Of a stretch of DNA of 64,000 bases, positions 22,793 through 35,536 are shown piece after piece. The notes beneath the pieces were generated by a model. That model did no database searches. It was not told the DNA's origin and worked only from the letters and a program-made list of their open reading frames with translations. This DNA comes from Xylocopa sonorina (lineage: Eukaryota; Arthropoda; Insecta; Hymenoptera; Apidae): contig NW_027490114.1 of the NCBI RefSeq assembly GCF_050948175.1, positions 372,001-436,000 on the forward strand, in the 5' to 3' direction. Every line of letters starts with the position of its first letter. Position 1 is the first letter of the stretch. Made by a program: the position numbers and the translations under genes.

Positions 22793-24990
22793 TGTCACGT
22801 CTCGGGTCACGGGAATTTAACCGTTTGCCGGAACAACACGAAGCTCCGAACGGATCGGCTCACACAATTGCATCGAAGACCGGGTTCTTTTTGGAACGCG
22901 GAACACTGCGCGAAAGTCACGGACGCCATTATATAAAAAAGGGGACTTACCTTTCGAAGTCTTGGAAGCCGCTAATTACTAACATCGTTCCAGGTATCGT
23001 CGTCGGCGAGGATCGTTCTCTGATATGGTTCCTGCATACGGGCTGTGAGGCGGAATCGACAATGGAACGAGTACCCAGGCAGGCTTGTCTCTGGTGCGGA
23101 TCGGCGACGGGGACGGCGATACGGAATGGCTGTCCGGTCGGCAGACAGCAGGATATGAGACGGTAAAGTGGTGGACGATGGAGTAGCTACTTGTACCCAT
23201 GTATTCACGCACTAGAGAACGCAGGAAGTTCTTCCTTTCCACGCGTCGAGTTCGTTTATTCGTAGCCGAACGGCGCATTCAAATCGGATTCCCAAACTCC
23301 AGCTACGGGTCCACTAGCGGAGGGGGTCGCTCTAGTTTGCCGATCCAGAGATATGGAAAACGATGTATATCTTCTCTTTAGTCGAACTGTGGCACAATGC
23401 AGCTAAGCGGGGGGCCGCTCTAAATGGTCGGTAACCAAGCGTAACTAAGGGTCAGAACTCCTTGAATGATTTTGGAAGACGCATGAACTCGTGGAATACG
23501 TCGTACCGTAATGAATTTAATGTAATATAAGACAAGGAATACATTGAGAATAATGAGAGTTTGTAAATACTGGTAAGAATAAGATATATTCTAAGTAAAA
23601 TATAAGCTTACGCTTTACTGCTCCATGCTAAGAATGACTAAGTACTAGAATCGTTTATTTAGAATAAAGTTAAAGTTAGAATTGAAAATAGGAACTTAAA
23701 TACTGAGTTAGAAATGACTCCAAATGAGGTGGAGTAAGGCCCGAAGGCATGAGAGGTACGGTCGCGATGAGCGTTTGGTTCGACCTGTACACGTCGAACG
23801 CTGAGCTTGATCTCTCGGTTGACTCCCGGATCCGCGACCCCTTCGGATCGTGCTGGGCCCTGGAGTGGGGCGGATGCTGGAACCTCGCGGTGGGGCGTAT
23901 GCTCGATACTCGCGGTGGGGCGAACGGTCGTGGTGGGGCCTGCATGGTCGGCGTGAGTCGCGCGCGTCGGGCGCTCCCTCCAGCACTTCCCTAATACTCT
24001 AGTTATGAATAATACACTTTCTAAAATTATGATTACACATGAAACGACTTATGGTATGCTTGTGTGTTGTGTCGTGCATGTACATAGAGTGTCGTGTGCT
24101 TAAATACTAGAATGCGCTTGGTTATAGACATGGGTATAGTACGAATATGGGTGTGTAACTGCGGGCGACTCCACGTGGTGCGTGGAATGATCCTCGTGCG
24201 GAGGCTGTGGTTGGTGTCTGCTCCAACTGTCTGATGTATACGTGTCGAGGCGCGATCGTGTGGTCCAACTACTTGGTGCGAGGGTGGCTGCCTTAGCTCG
24301 GCGATCAGACTGTATTACCGTGTGTTGGTATGCTCGTTTTTGGAATGGCGGCAGACGGTGTATTGGGCTCTGCTGAGGGGTGTAGGAGGTACCGTGAGGT
24401 TCGGCGTACGTCACAGAGGCATTTTGGAATTGAAACTGAATGTTTAATTTTTCTAGGTTCCAGAACCTGGGTGTCCAAGAAGTACTCATCTCCACCTCCT
24501 CGTGGTGGAACCTGGGCGTCGGGCTTGTCCAGCAGCTAACGCGGCTCTGGGGCTACTAAATTAAACTGGAACTGGAAGTGTTGATGCAATATTAATTGGA
24601 CCAAGCTAGTCCGAGACACTTTCGTACAGCAAAATTGAATAAGACTGAGGCTGGACAGTCTGGACCATCAATAAATTTGAACAAACTGTTCCATCCTAAT
24701 TCAAAAAGGGTCAGAGTGAGCGTGTTCGCGTACACGTAGTGAGTTCGCCTCCCCGAGGTTCCCCGTGGATGCTCCGGCGGTTGGGATTCGTTCCCTCCGA
24801 CGGAGTAACTGAAGGAGTCACCCGCGGGAAAGGCGCCGCAGCACATCTGGAGTTTTCCATCGCCTCTTTCAGTGAGGTGGATGTAACTAGTTGGTAGAAG
24901 GTAGATTCTGTTGCGTATACCCGTCTGGGTGAGGAAGCACGCCTGATCAACGTCCTGGTGTAGGGCAGACAATAATCTGTTTGATTTTTC
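22793..24990 (-). mobile_element. LTR-like repeat family A, copy 2
   Basis: On the minus strand it ends ...CCCGAGACGTGACA, matching the ACGTGACA end of copy 1. It shares with copies 1 and 3 the peptide-like block NFLRSLVREY (minus strand, about 23196-23240), an AT-rich ttaactttattcta/ttagaata part (23560-23700), and two short hairpins at 23313-23335 and 23399-23425. A ~27-bp GC-rich minisatellite (gtggggcg-atgctcgatactcgcgg) lies at 23868-23945. The outer right boundary and target-site duplication could not be fixed; 24590-24990 may belong to a second element. Confidence 0.55.
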
Positions 24991-25365
24991 TATCTACTGT
25001 TTAGAACATCTTTCTGTTGGAATGTTCAATAATTTTTCATATTCGTAATTATTGAAAATGTTTTGCATAGTTCTCTAATTTAATATTTAGAATTTCCTGA
25101 GAAATATTTTTTATCGTAGTGAACTATATAATTGCAATTAGAATTCTTTATGAAATAATAACAACAGAGAGGTATGTATCCATTCTTGTAGTTTTGTAAA
25201 GAGTATTTTATCTTACTATTTAAAATGAAATATTAAGATTTATTTATAATCTAATGGAATTTAATTACCTTTTGATTCAATTTCATAATGATAATCTTCC
25301 ATAGTTCAACAATTTTGTGACCTGTCTTCAGGAATTCGCAGCGCAGTACTTATAAAATGGACGAC
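24991..25365. other. Unassigned AT-rich stretch
   Basis: AT-rich with no open frame or repeat that I can name. Ends where similarity to 52976 onward begins. Confidence 0.4.
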
Positions 25366-25687
25366 ATAAAGAACAGCCTAACCAAACGTAATCGAACCGA
25401 TTTTTCAATACTAATTTTATCATGTTTAACTTATCCTGCAAACTATTAAAATGCTCTCCGAACAGTGTTTACTCTCAATGAAGTAAACGGTAAACATTAC
25501 GCTTTCCACCACTGTTTTCAATACGTATGTTTCATTTACTATCAAAACCGTAAGTATTATCGCCTTTCTTTACTTTTTGTAACCTTCAATGACTCCATGT
25601 TACAGGTTGTTGAATTCGTTTTAAAATGCTCTATCGTATTACGGAAGAATGAACATACCAATTCATTTTAAAAAATGAAGGTAACCT

Positions 25688-26640
25688 TCAAATGTCCAAC
25701 ATACCTCCACTTACATAAAAACTACTTTCATCAACGGATGGACCCTCTGTACTGTGCAATTTTATATCAGCAAAAATTTTTATGAAACTTATAATTTCGA
25801 GGATATCCGAGATGCTAATTATTACTGCCCCACACTCTATATTGTTATGGGTGTGCCCAACTAAGGGAACGATGAACAAAGTTAAATTTAATATTACGAT
25901 GTTTATTATATTCCGTATAATATATTTGTGTTTCTGTAATTTAGCCAAAAAACAGTGTTCACAATGTCGGCAGAAGAATGTATTTATCTTAGAATTACAA
26001 TAATATATAATTTCGAAAGTAGAATATCTCTTTACTCCGATAACCAAATCATTACAAACGTTAAGTAAAGTGCGTGCCTGTCAAAACAGTCAAATGCAAA
26101 TTACGATAGAACGTTTCCAAGAAATGGTACGTGCCACTTTTTCTTTAATATCCGTTTTTTTAATTAAAGGGAATTTAAATGAAATGTCCGCAAAATTTAA
26201 GGACAAAAATGTTATTATAATCTTATGCAACATTTATGATAGTGATAAAGGATAAGTATATGGAACTGAGAATAGAAAGTAACGAGCAGAAAAAGAAACT
26301 GATAGAACTGCAAAGTAGGTCGATACATCCCACAAATGATGATTCTACGTTAATAAAATCTGTTAATCAAAGAACTATTGAAAAAATCAGGTATAATCAA
26401 TATTACTTCTGCCTAAAATCTACAATAGAATTAGACCGAAATGGATATAAAACAGGCAATTATATCTATACATTCTATTCTATGCAAAGGCAAATAATTC
26501 AAAGAGAAAAAATGTATTACTTACAAATTACTGATGTTCCCAGAGATCCCACTAATTCAGGCTTCTTGTCTTGCAGAACTAATCATTCATTTAACATGGA
26601 AAAGGGTCGAGGAATAGTAAAAGGTTTTCATATTTCATAG
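25688..26640. other. Copy-A-specific segment with unrecognised open frames
   Basis: Open stretches of 119 codons (minus, 25688-26047, with a hydrophobic run NIVILNLTLFIVPLV) and 134 codons (plus, 26236-26640, hydrophilic, ATG start) occur here. I do not recognise either protein. About 25910-26820 is absent from copy B, where a family B repeat (53310-54385) stands instead, so conservation cannot be judged. They could be chance frames or remnants of an unidentified element. Confidence 0.2.
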
Positions 26641-28326
26641 CCTCACTCGATATGTCAATTGGATCACGTAAAAATTCGGATACTAATTGCATCTACATCT
26701 TCAGACCTTAAACATATAATTGCAACAACATATTTAATACCATTTTGATAGCATTTTTCTAATTATTGACACCTATGCTTAATAAATATATGTTAATCGA
26801 ATAAGTTGCTTTACCAAAGAGTAAAAGAATCTGAGGATTACAAATTTGAGCATTGCATAACAAAAGTGCATTACATATATAATGTTACATGTAGCAAAAG
26901 ATGAAGACCAAAAAGATCATACATAAGTGGAATCCATAATGCGGACATAGAGATACAGAAACGGCAAAAATTACTAACAATAATTAACAAAAGTCAAAAA
27001 AGGAGGAGTGAAAATCCATCTCCTTGACGATGATAAGAAACAAGTCTGCCTCATGCACTACTATATCCCAAACAGCCAGCGATTGACACGCCAATAACAA
27101 CGGATGGAACGAATTCCGTGGCAGAACTTTTCTAGGATAGTGCTCCTACTCAACTCTCGTAACGGCATACTCTTTGTACTGGAGCGACACTTGAATTGCG
27201 GCACTATTAAAGCACCACGATATAGCGCACGTACTACACGGCTGTGGCAATAACACTATCAGCTCACCATAGCTACACGCGTGGTAGTGGCGTAGGCTGA
27301 CATTTACTAATGGGGAAGCTGTTTCTATACAAATTAGAAACGAATATGAAAAATGATTAAACTAAGCAATTTATTTATTTTGATTCCAAAATAGATATAC
27401 CAGCACGAAACGAAGATATAAGAACTCGACTGCACTATTTTCTATAAACTAGCTCAGTACGGCTATTTTTTCCATGATGTCGTTAATTACTTTATCATAA
27501 AAATATATACATTTATTTTATATATACTTTTTTCTATTCATCGCTACGAATTCATGCAATTGAGTGGTGCATTAAATACGACGACAGCATGTCATTTAAG
27601 AAATTACATAACGCGAAGTTAAAGACGCAACAGCATTAATTTTTATTTTATAAGTAATATTTTTTTTACAAATAATATTTTTAGTTAATTATGGGTTGAA
27701 AGAAATATATACGACTCTCTCAATAACTATAAATATGGGAAAACGACTATCAAAATGTTTATCAATACTCATATGTTGAACATCTACTGACATTTAACGG
27801 TTCTAATTTGTATGAAAGCACAGGTTTCCCATTACCAAATGTGACCCTGCGTCATCGCTGAGATGATTCTTGAATGGAGCCATGACATGCGTGTCACGAT
27901 GGTGCTGGTGCTGCGCAATTCACACGGCGCCTTACGCTTGTCTAGAGCGTGCTGGTAACACGTTCTGGCATTTTAGCTAACGAATCCGGTCACAGATGGC
28001 TACGGATCAGCTCACACTCCTTGGAAGTAGCAATATAGTGCCGGTATGGCGTTGCCACCATCTTGCCGTTTGTTATCTGGGACGCTTTTTACAGCATTAT
28101 TCGGAATTGAATTTGAACACATAGCTACTTAATCGCGAATTTGTATGTACATAATGATACATGACTGCATAAAAGCAATATCATATACTTTCATAACCAA
28201 TGCGATGTAAGAATATAAAACATATGAATAGTAGGAAATGATAAAAGATATGAATAGTAAGAAAAAATATTTATTTGTTAGATGTTTATAAATTCAAATT
28301 GAAAAGTCCAAGTCAAATTTAGTATA

Positions 28327-28540
28327 TTATTGTTTAACAAGGTGATTTAATGTTGTCTCAAATAGGCGTGGAGAACTAGCTGGTACTTCTGTCAATGTAA
28401 TTTCATTTCTGCTGGATACAGTAAAAACACATTTGATATCTAAGTAAGGTTTCATTAGATCTGGTGGATTTTCCAAATTTTAGAAAGGGATGATGGCAGT
28501 TGTAGTTGGTTCAGCGCCAGGTGGTAAACATATTCAACAA
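28327..28540 (-). pseudogene. Unrecognised coding-like remnant, paired with 55949-56165
   Basis: The minus-strand frame contains PPGAEPTTTAIIPF, a stop, then NLENPPDLMKPYLDIK and SSRNEITLTEV, ending ...LNHLVKQ at a TAA. Copy B shows the same frame, the same internal stop and the same end with a few substitutions, mostly amino-acid changing. A shared stop means the break, or an intron I cannot see, predates the duplication. Product unknown. Confidence 0.25.
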
Positions 28541-28982
28541 GCAAAGCAACGTAAACGGATTTAAAATGTTCAAGATTATATAAATTAAACTATTACACTT
28601 TTATAATCCATGTAGCGTTTCTGTTCTTTGTAACTTACAAAGAGTCTTAAGAATGTAACACATTGTAAAGAAGTTTGGAAACAAAGAAAGCAGGCCTTAA
28701 CCTCAGATAAAGGAACCTTGTATCTGTTGGGTATCGTGGTTACCGGCGTGCTATGTTAAGGGATATGTCATTTAGTCTTAATTTTCTGAACGAAAACAAT
28801 CCAGATAAATCAGGAGTCGACACGTGGGAAGAAAAATTCTTCCACTGAAAAATGCTGTATGCAGTGCAATAGCAGCTTCACATCCCTTCGATATTCTAGA
28901 AAAAATCTTATGCCATTTTACTCGATTTACTAGAATCGAAACTATGAAACATATTATGTGGTATTTCTGCAACTGCTACCAT

Positions 28983-29013
28983 ACACACGCGCGCGCGCGC
29001 ACACACACACACA
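28983..29013. repeat. CA/CG dinucleotide microsatellite
   Basis: Alternating purine-pyrimidine run of GC then AC repeats. The equivalent in copy B (56508-56575) is longer and interrupted. Such runs can adopt Z-DNA. Confidence 0.85.
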
Positions 29014-29099
29014 CGTACAAACGAAATCCATCAAGATTAATGATACTGTGTATGTATTGGAGGATTCGTACAAAAAGAAAGGACTATTACATGAAGAAA

Positions 29100-31190
29100 T
29101 TGTAGAATTCCATTTGTAACTGATAATTAGATTATAAACATTTATATGCTCTTATCAGAAATTTAAATACGTCAAAATTGGAGCACGCAGGTATGTAAAT
29201 ATCACATTGTGATCTCATTTCACTTGGCAGTTATACTTATATATAAGCATCCATCCAGGCATAAAGCTTGATAATCTTTCAACTATAAAATAATTATGAA
29301 ACATTAGACTTTTTGCTAGCGTTAGTCTATTCTATCATTTTCGGAACTTGTGAAACAGCTAGTACTATTATAACTATGTTCATTCTATTATAAAGGTATG
29401 ATTAAAGTTCAATCTATATAAATAAATATTTTCAAATGTAACTTATTTAGTTTTTATCATTTAGCGTTACAAAACGTATTCGAAAAATATATAAAAATAT
29501 ATTTTACTGTAGTTTTTCAAATATTTTAAATAATTTATATTATCATATTAAACTTTTACAAAAAGTAACAAAATTTTTACAAGTAGGAATAATTTTTCCT
29601 TAATTAGTTAATATGTCGATTCTTTGTAATAAGACGGTATTTAATTTTTCAAAGTATTGTTTCGCCTTTAAATTGACCATTAATTTCTCTAATTTCATTG
29701 CTTTTCGTAGATCACCGCTAATTTTCAACTTTCCTATTTCGGTCTTGTAGATGCAAGTTTTAATTCTCCGAAAGATGTATAATATTATGTTATTAGTAAA
29801 ATTATTTTGCATTTCTAATGAATTTGAACGTAAGTAATATATTTTTTTATGAGAAAGCATTGCGAGAAAATTTTGAGAATCCATTGTGAATGTTGTACCG
29901 AGTGGTTGATTAGGTTCTCCTCTCCCTGCCGCATCTTTTTACATTTTTAGGATCCAAAAACTGTGTACCAGCTTCGTCACCTTTAAAATTTACGAAATTT
30001 ACATATTGTAAATTTTTGCAAAAGTGATGTTAATTAACTCTTGAATTATGGATGCTTGGGCAATTAATCAGTCTGATCTATAATGTGCTGTAATGTGCGA
30101 GGACTAATTTTGTTTTAACATAATGAACAATATAGCATTTGAGCTTACAGTTTTGTTAACAAACTCGATGTTTAAATTAATTTGGATGGCAATTAATATT
30201 TGCATGATCTTTTCCTTTGACTTATCTGTATAATTTGTTCGTTCTTTTCAATTGTCATATATAATTATCCAAGTCTATATGATCCAAATTTTCCTCTAGG
30301 AAAGTATCAGGCAATAATTTATCTTATCAATAATATTTGTATTTTGTAAAATAAATTAATCTGCTTACTAAAACATAAATTAAACATCCATGTATTAATT
30401 GTAAACCTTCAGTTAATTATTCTCACCTGAATTACACGCATAATGGGTAAAATCAGACATTCCTTCAATTTTTTAATATTACCTCTTCGGTTATAGACTG
30501 ATTAGCAATAGATTTACTGTTTTTGGAAAGTCTAAGAATACATTGCATCACTCATTATTTCCAGCTTCCCACTATAATTTTGTGTTTCTGAACCAACTAG
30601 CATCTCTATCGCAGCCATATGTATACCTGAAACAACGCGTGCGTAAGGCAATTTTAAATTGAGAGTATTATTTTTCTTAACGATGAAATTAGAAATATAT
30701 ATAATTTGCTGAAATCTTTGGCGAGACTGCATTCAGAGCAACACCATCATTTTCATATTCTTCGGCCCTTCCAAGAGCACACATTAACATTACACACTTG
30801 GATATTATATATAAGACACGAGTTTGAAACCATATTTGTTTAATTTTTGTGCATAGTGGTGGGCTGATATTTACCGTACGAGGATTTGTGCCTTTCTGCG
30901 AATATGGTAAGCATACCTTGATATTATTCACAGGATCATAATTTTTCATACCAATGGATTCTATGCCTGGTTGAAGTAATAGCGCTAACATTATTAACCC
31001 TTTCAGCACTAATTTGTGTGACAAATGGTTTTGTGAGAACCCGTATGTGGCGTTCCTTGTTGTCAGACCGATGGAGTCATCTCTGTGAAAAGTGCTCAAA
31101 CTGTTCGCAATTTTGTTTCAGCAGTGATTGGCGAGATGGTAAAACGAGTCAATACATGCCTACGGATGGGTGTTTCCATTATAAATAACT
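29100..31190. other. AT-rich, no recognised gene
   Basis: Shared with copy B up to about 30590; 30590-31240 is missing from copy B. Minus-strand open stretches of 94 codons (29600-29884) and about 136 codons (30689-31099) are present. The first is broken in copy B near 57240-57470 and the second is absent there. I recognise no domain in either. Confidence 0.35.
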
Positions 31191-31194
31191 TATA

Positions 31195-31515
31195 ACTTAC
31201 CGATGGATGGTGCTGCTGGCTGTCGATTACTCACAATCTATCGACGGCTGATGTTGCTTATGGTTAATAATCCATAAATTATCGACGACCAAAGTTACCA
31301 ACAACCGACAACGTATGCTTTCACACACGGCTGTTTTAACCAGTAGTAGGTAACACAAGACTTATCAACGACTGGTGTTGCTTGCGGTCGGTAACTCACG
31401 GTATATCGACAGTAGGTGATGCCTGCGGTCGATAACTCATGATATAATAACGGCTGGTATTGCCAATAATCGGTAATTCAAGAACTATCGACGGATGACA
31501 TTGCCAGCTATCGGT
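31195..31515 (+). repeat. ~41-bp minisatellite
   Basis: About eight degenerate units built on tatcgacggctggtgttgcc and cggtaactca. The tatcgac/tatcaac landmark lies at about 31239, 31280, 31363, 31404, 31444 and 31486, so steps are 41, 83 (two units), 41, 40 and 42. Copy B carries a shorter version at 58085-58370. Confidence 0.8.
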
Positions 31516-31519
31516 AATC

Positions 31520-31785
31520 CATCTCTTAGTTGGCTAAACTTAATCTAACATCCTATAATCTTAATTTAAACCAAGCTAATCTCAGTTACACCTAATCTGA
31601 CTTAACCTGGCTTCACTCATATCTAACACAACCTAACACAACCTAACTTTTCCTCTTTTAAACATAAACAAATCAAACCTACGCTTTCTTAAATCTTACC
31701 CAACATAACCGAGCAACCTACAAATATTCCCAAACATAACCCAACCTAACATAACCTAGCGTAACTTAACTGAATCTAATATAAC
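31520..31785 (+). repeat. Degenerate AACCT telomere-like tract
   Basis: Many aacctaac and aacctaaca-type words, e.g. acaacctaacacaacctaac and cccaacctaacataacc. This is the complement of the TTAGG repeat of many insect telomeres, here interrupted and diverged. The counterpart in copy B is 58380-58650. It may be an interstitial relic or simply AACCT-rich sequence, which is common in hymenopteran DNA. Confidence 0.6.
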
Positions 31786-31789
31786 CACA

Positions 31790-34290
31790 CTTCCATCTCG
31801 GGACAGAAGCAACCTCCGCAACTTTTCTAGGGATGAGGCTATGCAGTAAGCCTTCCGTAGTTACGGAGTGGCAGAGATTCGCTCCGATTGAACGTTTATT
31901 CACGTAATGTAATGTTATGATCGGCAGGTTCAATCGGAACGGGTCCGCATCGAATATAGGAGTACCTTCGGCTAAATGGAAACGAACAGTCGGAAAAGAA
32001 TAAGACTTTACTAAAAAATCATATGGAAATCTGATATTTCGACGCGTATCTAATATAAACCTAAATAAATGTAACTCGAAAAATATAAAGGATAGGAGGA
32101 AATATTCTCCAATGTATGACATGTATAAATCAATGAATGCAAAGGAGAACACTCGATCTCGGGGTAGCGAGACCGGGGCGACATCCTGAAGTAATCGTAT
32201 AACACCGGTTCCGGGATGGTGCAGAGAGGAAATGTGGAGGGTAGAGGGCAACATTGAGAATAACAACAACGCAACTAAAGAAAAAGGAAAAGATAATCTG
32301 TGAAAACATTGCATTTATTAAGAGGAAATCTTAGAAATATCAAACAACAGATTATATACCATACCGTAAGGGCAAGGTGCAACGAAATAGACAATATCGT
32401 GAGAGAAAGTAAAAAAATCGAGGAACTTAAAAAGAAAATATTAATTTAGATTGAACGAATCAATATTACTGATCGCGACAAACTTAATGGAAAACGCGTG
32501 ACTACGAATCGGTTAGAGTATAAGATGCTGGTCGCGGTTCGAGTGGCCCTGAGAGTCCCTCTTCCGCATCAGGGCAGGCAGTAGGATGATGGGGGCTCTG
32601 CAGCCGCCCCCCAACTCCCACCCGCGGCGTGAGCGAGGCTGCTGTGCATATGCTGCTGAGAGATACTGCCGGCTCATGATTCGGAATCAGTCCCATCGGG
32701 TCCTGGCAGAAGATTAAAGGTTGGGCAGGTGGTTCAGAGTCCCCTATCGATGACACAAAAGGTTAGGGAAATACAGAATGATACGAAAAGCATATATAAA
32801 GGGGAAAGAGAGAGCCTCGGAAGGAAGCACAAACAGGAAAGGAGAAGCATCAGGAGCCGAAGTAAGGAAATCAAAAAGAGAGAGCAGGATAATGGAAAAG
32901 CTATCGATAAGAATAACGTCTGCACTTTCAAATAGAAGAATAGGCAGTCACACATCAGACGTAATGATATATATTATGAGCGAGGATGCGGCGAAACTAA
33001 TGACATATTAGAGAACGTTAATGGGAAACATCAGGCATATAAAAAGAAACTGACATCGAACACTTGATGAAACTAGTGGAGAACGTTTACAGAGAAAAAT
33101 GAAGCAATTAAAGGAGCAGGAAGCACTCGAGGACAAGCAACGAGATGAGGAAACGCAGGAAAAACGACAAAAATACGAAGAGATGACGCAAGAAAATCGA
33201 GAGTGGGAGATATAATTCTGGAATTTAACAAGAAAACAGGTGTAGAGAACAAAATAAAGGAGATAAAAGGATCTCTGAAAAACGAATTCGATGTAAAGCA
33301 TACGAGTGCGAGTATAATGCCTCAACTAAGGGACATATACCCGTTGGATTACCAGAGAAGAAATAAGGGAGGACATAAGACAAACATTAAATGAAATCGA
33401 AAGAAAGGATAGCGGTATAACCGTCAAGTTGTTAAAACAAGCGTGGAGAGGCAACCAAGTCGCGTTAGTTGAATGTGAACAGGAATACAGCAAAGAGCTG
33501 GAGAAGCTACAACGACTCAAAACAGCATTGACCTTTTGTCGCTGCTAAGTGCACCAAGGGTAGAAAAATGATTCGAGTGTCATAAACTGGGACATATCGG
33601 CAGAAATTGCGAAGAGTTAAGGATAATGAGGAAACCTCCTGATGATGCGGATTCGAGAATCATACGATGATTGATTGCATCGCGAACAAATCGAAATCTA
33701 TCATCTGCAGTGAGGCAGGAAGAAGGAATCCGTACATCAGACACGTTACCGGAGCTTCAATTGTCCGGCCTACAGAAAGGCGTTCATAGAAAGAACGAGG
33801 AACGAATATGGAATTGAAAGTCCTACAAATCGATCTGAACAGATGCCGAATCGCGCAAGAAATCATGTAGAAAATGTAAGAATACTGACTGAAAGTCGGG
33901 AAGGGTGACGCTCCGATATGGATAACTGGCGTTAATCGAAAATGTTGCACATATGGCACCTCGTACTCCTCAACCGAAATCGTTCATGCAATGCTCGAAG
34001 GAATAAAAGTTATAAGCTGTTACTTCTCGCCGAACAGGAACGGAAATAAATAGAAGAATATATAAACGAAATTGAGGTTAACATAGAAAAGAGAGAGAAA
34101 GCAAACGGAATAATAAACGCAGGTGACCTGAACGAAAAATCGATAATCTGAGATAGCAAGAAGAACATTCATAGAGAGAAAAATATCATTAAAATGGCTC
34201 TAAGAAACGATCTAATCGCGACGAATCCGAAAGAAGACTATACATAGTTTAAAATCCGAAACAAATCAAATATAGACATAATGTTGATAT
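31790..34290 (+). mobile_element. R1-clade LINE remnant with ORF1 and ORF2 start
   Basis: Begins close to the telomere-like tract. 31790-32500 is probably a 5' untranslated region. ORF1 remnants follow at 32750-33660: a highly charged, Arg/Lys/Glu-rich coil, the block ITVKLLKQAWRGNQVALVEC (about 33415-33475), and a CCHC knuckle ECHKLGHIGRNC at 33575-33610 whose first Cys codon is TGA. ORF2 starts near 33808 with MELKVLQIDLNRCRIAQE, the N-terminal signature of an R1-type apurinic endonuclease, and runs with frameshifts to about 34280 (ISCYFSPNRNGN, GDLNEKS, NKSNIDIML). The rest of ORF2 is missing. Confidence 0.78.
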
Positions 34291-34514
34291 GAGGTTGCAT
34301 ATTTGCTAAGTTGCGTAAAGCAGAAGTGTTTGAGATATATTCAGCGTCGGACTGTCAATACGTACTACATACCTTCCAAAGTACTAATTACAAGAATGAG
34401 GAAGAGGGATTTGCAAGCCTCGATGGAAAGAAACAGAAGTGGGATGATGCAAATAGAAGATCAACTTATATAATACATAGATGTTTATTTTTATTTAGAG
34501 GGGATGATCCATTT
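34291..34514. other. Short unassigned segment
   Basis: Between the LINE remnant and AT-satellite DNA. One 71-codon open stretch (34311-34526) has no recognisable motif. Confidence 0.3.
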
Positions 34515-34725
34515 TTAAGTAACTAAAATATATGATAAGTGTAATTATTAAACCAATTTCAAATATTTAATTAAAACATCATGAAATGATAGGAAATTAG
34601 ATAGAATTTTAGATGTAATGGAGTATCTTAAGGAGATATTGTATTTAGAATTAACTAAAATTTAAAATATGTATTACTATTCATATCAGTTTGAAATATT
34701 TACTAGAAAAATCATGAAAGCATGC
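34515..34725 (-). repeat. AT-rich ~133-bp satellite, displaced fragment
   Basis: The reverse complement matches the satellite at 9431-9977: aactaaaatatatgataag, catcatgaaatgatagg and ttagatgtaatggagtat are the complements of its landmarks. About one and a half units, 20 kb from the main array. Confidence 0.8.
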
Positions 34726-35257
34726 GGTCCAGCGAGTGGGGGATTAACGGATCGTTGCGAGGATCATGCGGTCCAACGAGTGGGGATTCGCATCTCGTGG
34801 TGGGGCTAGCGGCGCCTCTTTCGCGTTTAACTTATGAAATAGTATAATGAAGTAGTATAGCATGAACTTACAATTACGTGTGTGTTGTTCGTGTCTTGCA
34901 TTCTTAACGTGTGTAACTTCGATATGTGAATTGTTATATGCAGCAATACATTAGTCCGGATATATATATGTTTATAAGAGACTTAAAAGTAGAATACAGG
35001 TTCTGTTAAAGTCGTCTCCCTGAATTGTAAGAGTTCCCATTAAGGTTATGGGCTGCGACTGTCCCTTTCAGCAAGACGAAATCACCGGTGCAAGGTAGAC
35101 AAGGGTGTTCGTCTTTGGTGCGAGCGAGGCAGATATACTCATTAGTGGGAGGGAGACAGTAGTTCTCGTCGTTGAGATTGAAACAGCGATGCCTAGTCTG
35201 TACGAGCCATATATACCGGTCGGTTCGAGTGACACAGCGGTACTTGGTGCGTGTGAG
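34726..35257 (-). mobile_element. LTR-like repeat family A, copy 4, left part
   Basis: Corresponds to 59930-60272 in copy B. It holds a near-direct repeat atgcggtcca-cgagtgggg (34722 and 34767), and the ~30-bp minisatellite seen in copy 1, here on the other strand (gatactcattagtgggagggagacagta). The young Gypsy element interrupts it at 35258; the rest is at 42013-42156 and ends near cacgacgttacg, matching the complement of the copy 1 start. Confidence 0.65.
35254..35257. repeat. Target-site duplication TGAG (left)
   Basis: TGAG here and at 42013-42016 flank the Gypsy element. The unoccupied paralogue at 60269-60272 has a single TGAG. Confidence 0.9.
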
Positions 35258-35420
35258 TGTCATGACAAACGCATTCTCAAATAGCCTATACCAACACGCC
35301 CATAATCTCGCTAAAGGAAACAAACAAGAGTCACCCGCCTGACGCATCCCGTTTATATTATCATACCCTAATTCCAAAGAGCAGGGTTAAGGTCCTACCC
35401 CTACTCCAGAAAAACATAAC

Positions 35421-35428
35421 ATATAAAA
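35421..35428 (+). promoter_or_regulatory. TATA-like box in the 5' LTR
   Basis: atataaaa in the U3-like half of the LTR, about 110 bases before AATAAA. Start site not determinable from sequence. Confidence 0.5.
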
Positions 35429-35530
35429 GACCTAGGGATTGTCTAGGTCAGTAGTCTTAAAGTTATCATCGGCGTACATCCTGAAACTCTGCCCTACAAA
35501 CGGTAATATAAAAGTTTATATCTTGTGTTA

Positions 35531-35536
35531 AATAAA
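35531..35536 (+). terminator. AATAAA polyadenylation signal in the LTR
   Basis: AATAAA in the LTR, repeated at 41942-41947 in the 3' LTR, where it would act on the element's transcript. Confidence 0.6.

Noticed and set aside
22765..23278. Plus and minus frames of ~100-133 codons near 23000
   Set aside because: They overlap each other inside family A copy 2; only the short LVREY block is shared with other copies.
23676..23986. Pro/Arg-rich frames on the minus strand
   Set aside because: Generated by the 27-bp GC-rich minisatellite.
31766..32314. 182-codon minus-strand frame
   Set aside because: Lies over the LINE 5' region; in copy B the frame is broken into two shifted pieces, so it is most likely chance.
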